Assembly: GCA_024734555.1 (NCBI GenBank)
Contig: JANPWX010000543.1
Coordinates: 295,798-359,797, forward strand
Source of the DNA: Trochalopteron elliotii
Taxonomy: Eukaryota; Chordata; Aves; Passeriformes; Leiothrichidae
Length of the DNA: 64,000 bases
Direction of reading: 5' to 3'
The notes beneath the pieces are model-generated. The model made no database searches and had not been told where the DNA came from. It was given only the letters and a program-made list of their open reading frames with translations. Shown here piece after piece: positions 61,906-64,000 of the stretch. The translations under genes and the position numbers were made by a program. Position 1 is the first letter of the stretch. The number at the start of each line of letters is the position of its first letter.

Positions 61906-64000
61906 ACATTTTGAGATTGCACAGCCACAACTTAGAGGAAAGAGTCTTTGTTTTCTGCATTGTCAAAGCCCCTTTCTAGGAAACTCTCTTTTCAATCAGT
62001 CACTGATTTATTATGCAGAGATCCCTGAATGATTGCTTGCATGAGTAAAACCCAAAGGCAGTTTTATTAGAGTACATAATGGACTGGGCAGGCCATACAT
62101 TTTCAGTTCATGATGGTTTCTGGTGGAGGACAGGCTCTTCAGTATAATTTCTGCCTCAGAAAAATCTCACTGCTACTGTACAGACCTTTTTATGGCTTGG
62201 AAAAAAGTATAGGGGAGAAGTTCTTTTGATAGTAGGGTACACTGACAGAGAGACTCTTATTTTTCACTGCAAACTACAGTAGGTTGTAGTTACTGCAGGG
62301 GTAGTTAAGGATTTATGAGTTGTTTGCCATCTAAATGAAAGAAAAACTGGCATACATGTGGCCTGTGTTCTTGTCTCCTAGTTTTGCCTTGGAAGTTTTG
62401 AGTGTGATTTCGCCATTATAGGAGGGCAATAAGAAGAGACACAAACACACACTTTCAGAAATATCTTATGCCATACATCAAAAGAAGGAAGGCTGCTCCT
62501 CATTCCTTATTTATAAAAGAAAGCTCTAACAAGCAAAGGGAAACAGACAATGCATCTTCCTCCCACATCCAGCTGTCAGAATTGATGTCATGGAAGGGAT
62601 GACATTCATCATTTCTTCTTGCTTCAGCTACTTTCTGACCATGCATATAATTCACAGATAAATTAAATTAAGGACACAAAGCATTTCTTTCTTTAAACAT
62701 TCAATAAAAAACTATGATCAGGATGAAAGTTTCTCGTTGAAGTCTCTCCTCTGCCAAGATAAATGGTTATTTTTAATGAAAATTATCTTTGCACCTAAAT
62801 GAGTGAGAATTACTGAGAACTTCATTTTTTTCAGTGTCCAAGGTGAAAAACTCCAATTTGGACTTAGCAAACCATTATGTTGTACAATTTCCAGTACTTA
62901 AATCAGGTGTGGCCAACCTGCCTGACCCTGCAAACCATTCATTATAAATATAAAATATTGCTGTCATTCTGCAGGATATCCTATACTCATTATAAATAAA
63001 AACATGATAATTCACATTTGCTATGCTTGAAACTTCTTGGTTAGCAATGCAAGGTGAGTATACCTAGGTGTAAAATCGTAAAGGGCATGACTGAAGGAGC
63101 GAAAAGCAATTTGTGGAAATTATCAGGCAGAAAAGCCAGGATTGTCCCAGCAAAGAACTGGGGACCATAAACATGAGGAAGTGTACTTGGAAGGAAAACA
63201 TGGGGATGATAAGCTGTGCTGATTTGTGCTTGTGTTTTTTTAAATGCCTGACAACTCATGTGATTCTGCCTCAGCTCTCAGCCTTCAATATTAGCAAATA
63301 CATTTTTAATTTCTTTTTCATGCAAGGTTTAAAAGGATTGCACATTGAGCAGGCCACAATGCCCCATGGTCTCCCTGAGCAGTTTTAAATAATTTGCCTC
63401 CTCCTACCACCCAGCTGTATCTCTCTCTTATGAGAAGCAGGAACCCTTCCCTCTCCTCCAGGTGGATGCTGCTCCATGAATTACACTTCTTAATTTCCCC
63501 TCTTGATCTTAAGCAGGGATCAGAAGATGTTCGCCAGAAAAATCATTTTCTCTCTGGAACTGAGTTTACTGAGGAAAAATATACCATCCCTGTCTGTGGA
63601 TTCAAAGAGACCAAAATCCTTTCACAGGTCCAAGCTATGATTCTGCAGTTAGCTGAGCAGACCTGGAAGTGAGAGGTTTGGAGGAAAATATCTGGGAGGG
63701 TCAACAACCCCAAAGCTTTTGAAATAATTCTAAGTGGAGGGAAAAATGTTTAAAATCACCAGAAAATACAATAAAAAAAACCCCAGAATAAGAAGTTTCA
63801 GAAGGCTACTAGACAGTAGAAGTTGAGGAGTTTTGGAGAATATATTGAATTTAATTGGATTTTTTGTCCAGTCCATTTCCAGATGTCATTCAGGTTAAGT
63901 TCTTATGTGGCTGATAAATGACTTGTGTGGTAAGATAGTACCATACCAATGGAAAGATGGGAATTTTCAGACTGGATCAGATCTCACCCAGAGCCCTGTC
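61906..64000. other. Gene-free stretch to the window end
   Basis: Nothing recognised. The frames at 63113-63388 and 63394-63672 (plus) have no recognisable family features. Confidence 0.5.

Overview
The window is vertebrate nuclear DNA and most likely avian, probably from a songbird. It has sparse genes with many introns, dozens of fragments of CR1 LINE retrotransposons in both orientations, and several solo LTRs with clean target-site duplications. Two assembly gaps are present (39516-39576 and 51088-51441). Most open reading frames here are chance frames or lie inside CR1.

One protein-coding gene can be recognised with confidence: NDUFA9, the 39-kDa accessory subunit of mitochondrial complex I. 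It lies on the minus strand from the start codon at 39593-39595, next to the first gap, to the stop codon at 26747-26749. I placed ten complete coding exons (2 to 11) by homology, GT/AG splice sites and phase continuity. Only 19 coding bases of exon 1 are visible before the gap. The promoter is a CpG island with GC boxes, an NRF-1-type palindrome and a YY1-type element over the start codon, as expected for a nuclear oxidative-phosphorylation gene. The main oddity is that the 3' part of exon 2, its donor site and about 320 bp of intron 2 are repeated three times in tandem (36065-37285). This probably arose through an 8-bp microhomology and leaves two extra exon-2 fragments inside intron 2.

Layout: 1-26.6 kb lies downstream of NDUFA9. 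It holds CR1 fragments, a close head-on pair of solo LTRs at 10.9-11.6 kb, a 501-bp LTR nested in CR1 at 18.2-18.7 kb, and an unidentified frameshifted protein-like segment at 24.2-24.45 kb. 26.7-39.6 kb is NDUFA9. 39.6-43 kb holds the rest of the CpG island, a CR1 piece, a diverged inverted and direct repeat cluster, and two more solo LTRs. 43-64 kb has no gene I can recognise. It contains three solo LTRs (two of one family in opposite orientations, one of them nested in CR1), the second gap, and a 560-bp CR1 copy near 61.3-61.9 kb.

No RNA gene, CRISPR array, bacterial-type operon or previously undescribed multi-gene system could be supported. The observations most worth checking are the exon-2 triplication with its potential poison exons, the repeat cluster upstream of the promoter, and the frameshifted segment at 24.2 kb.
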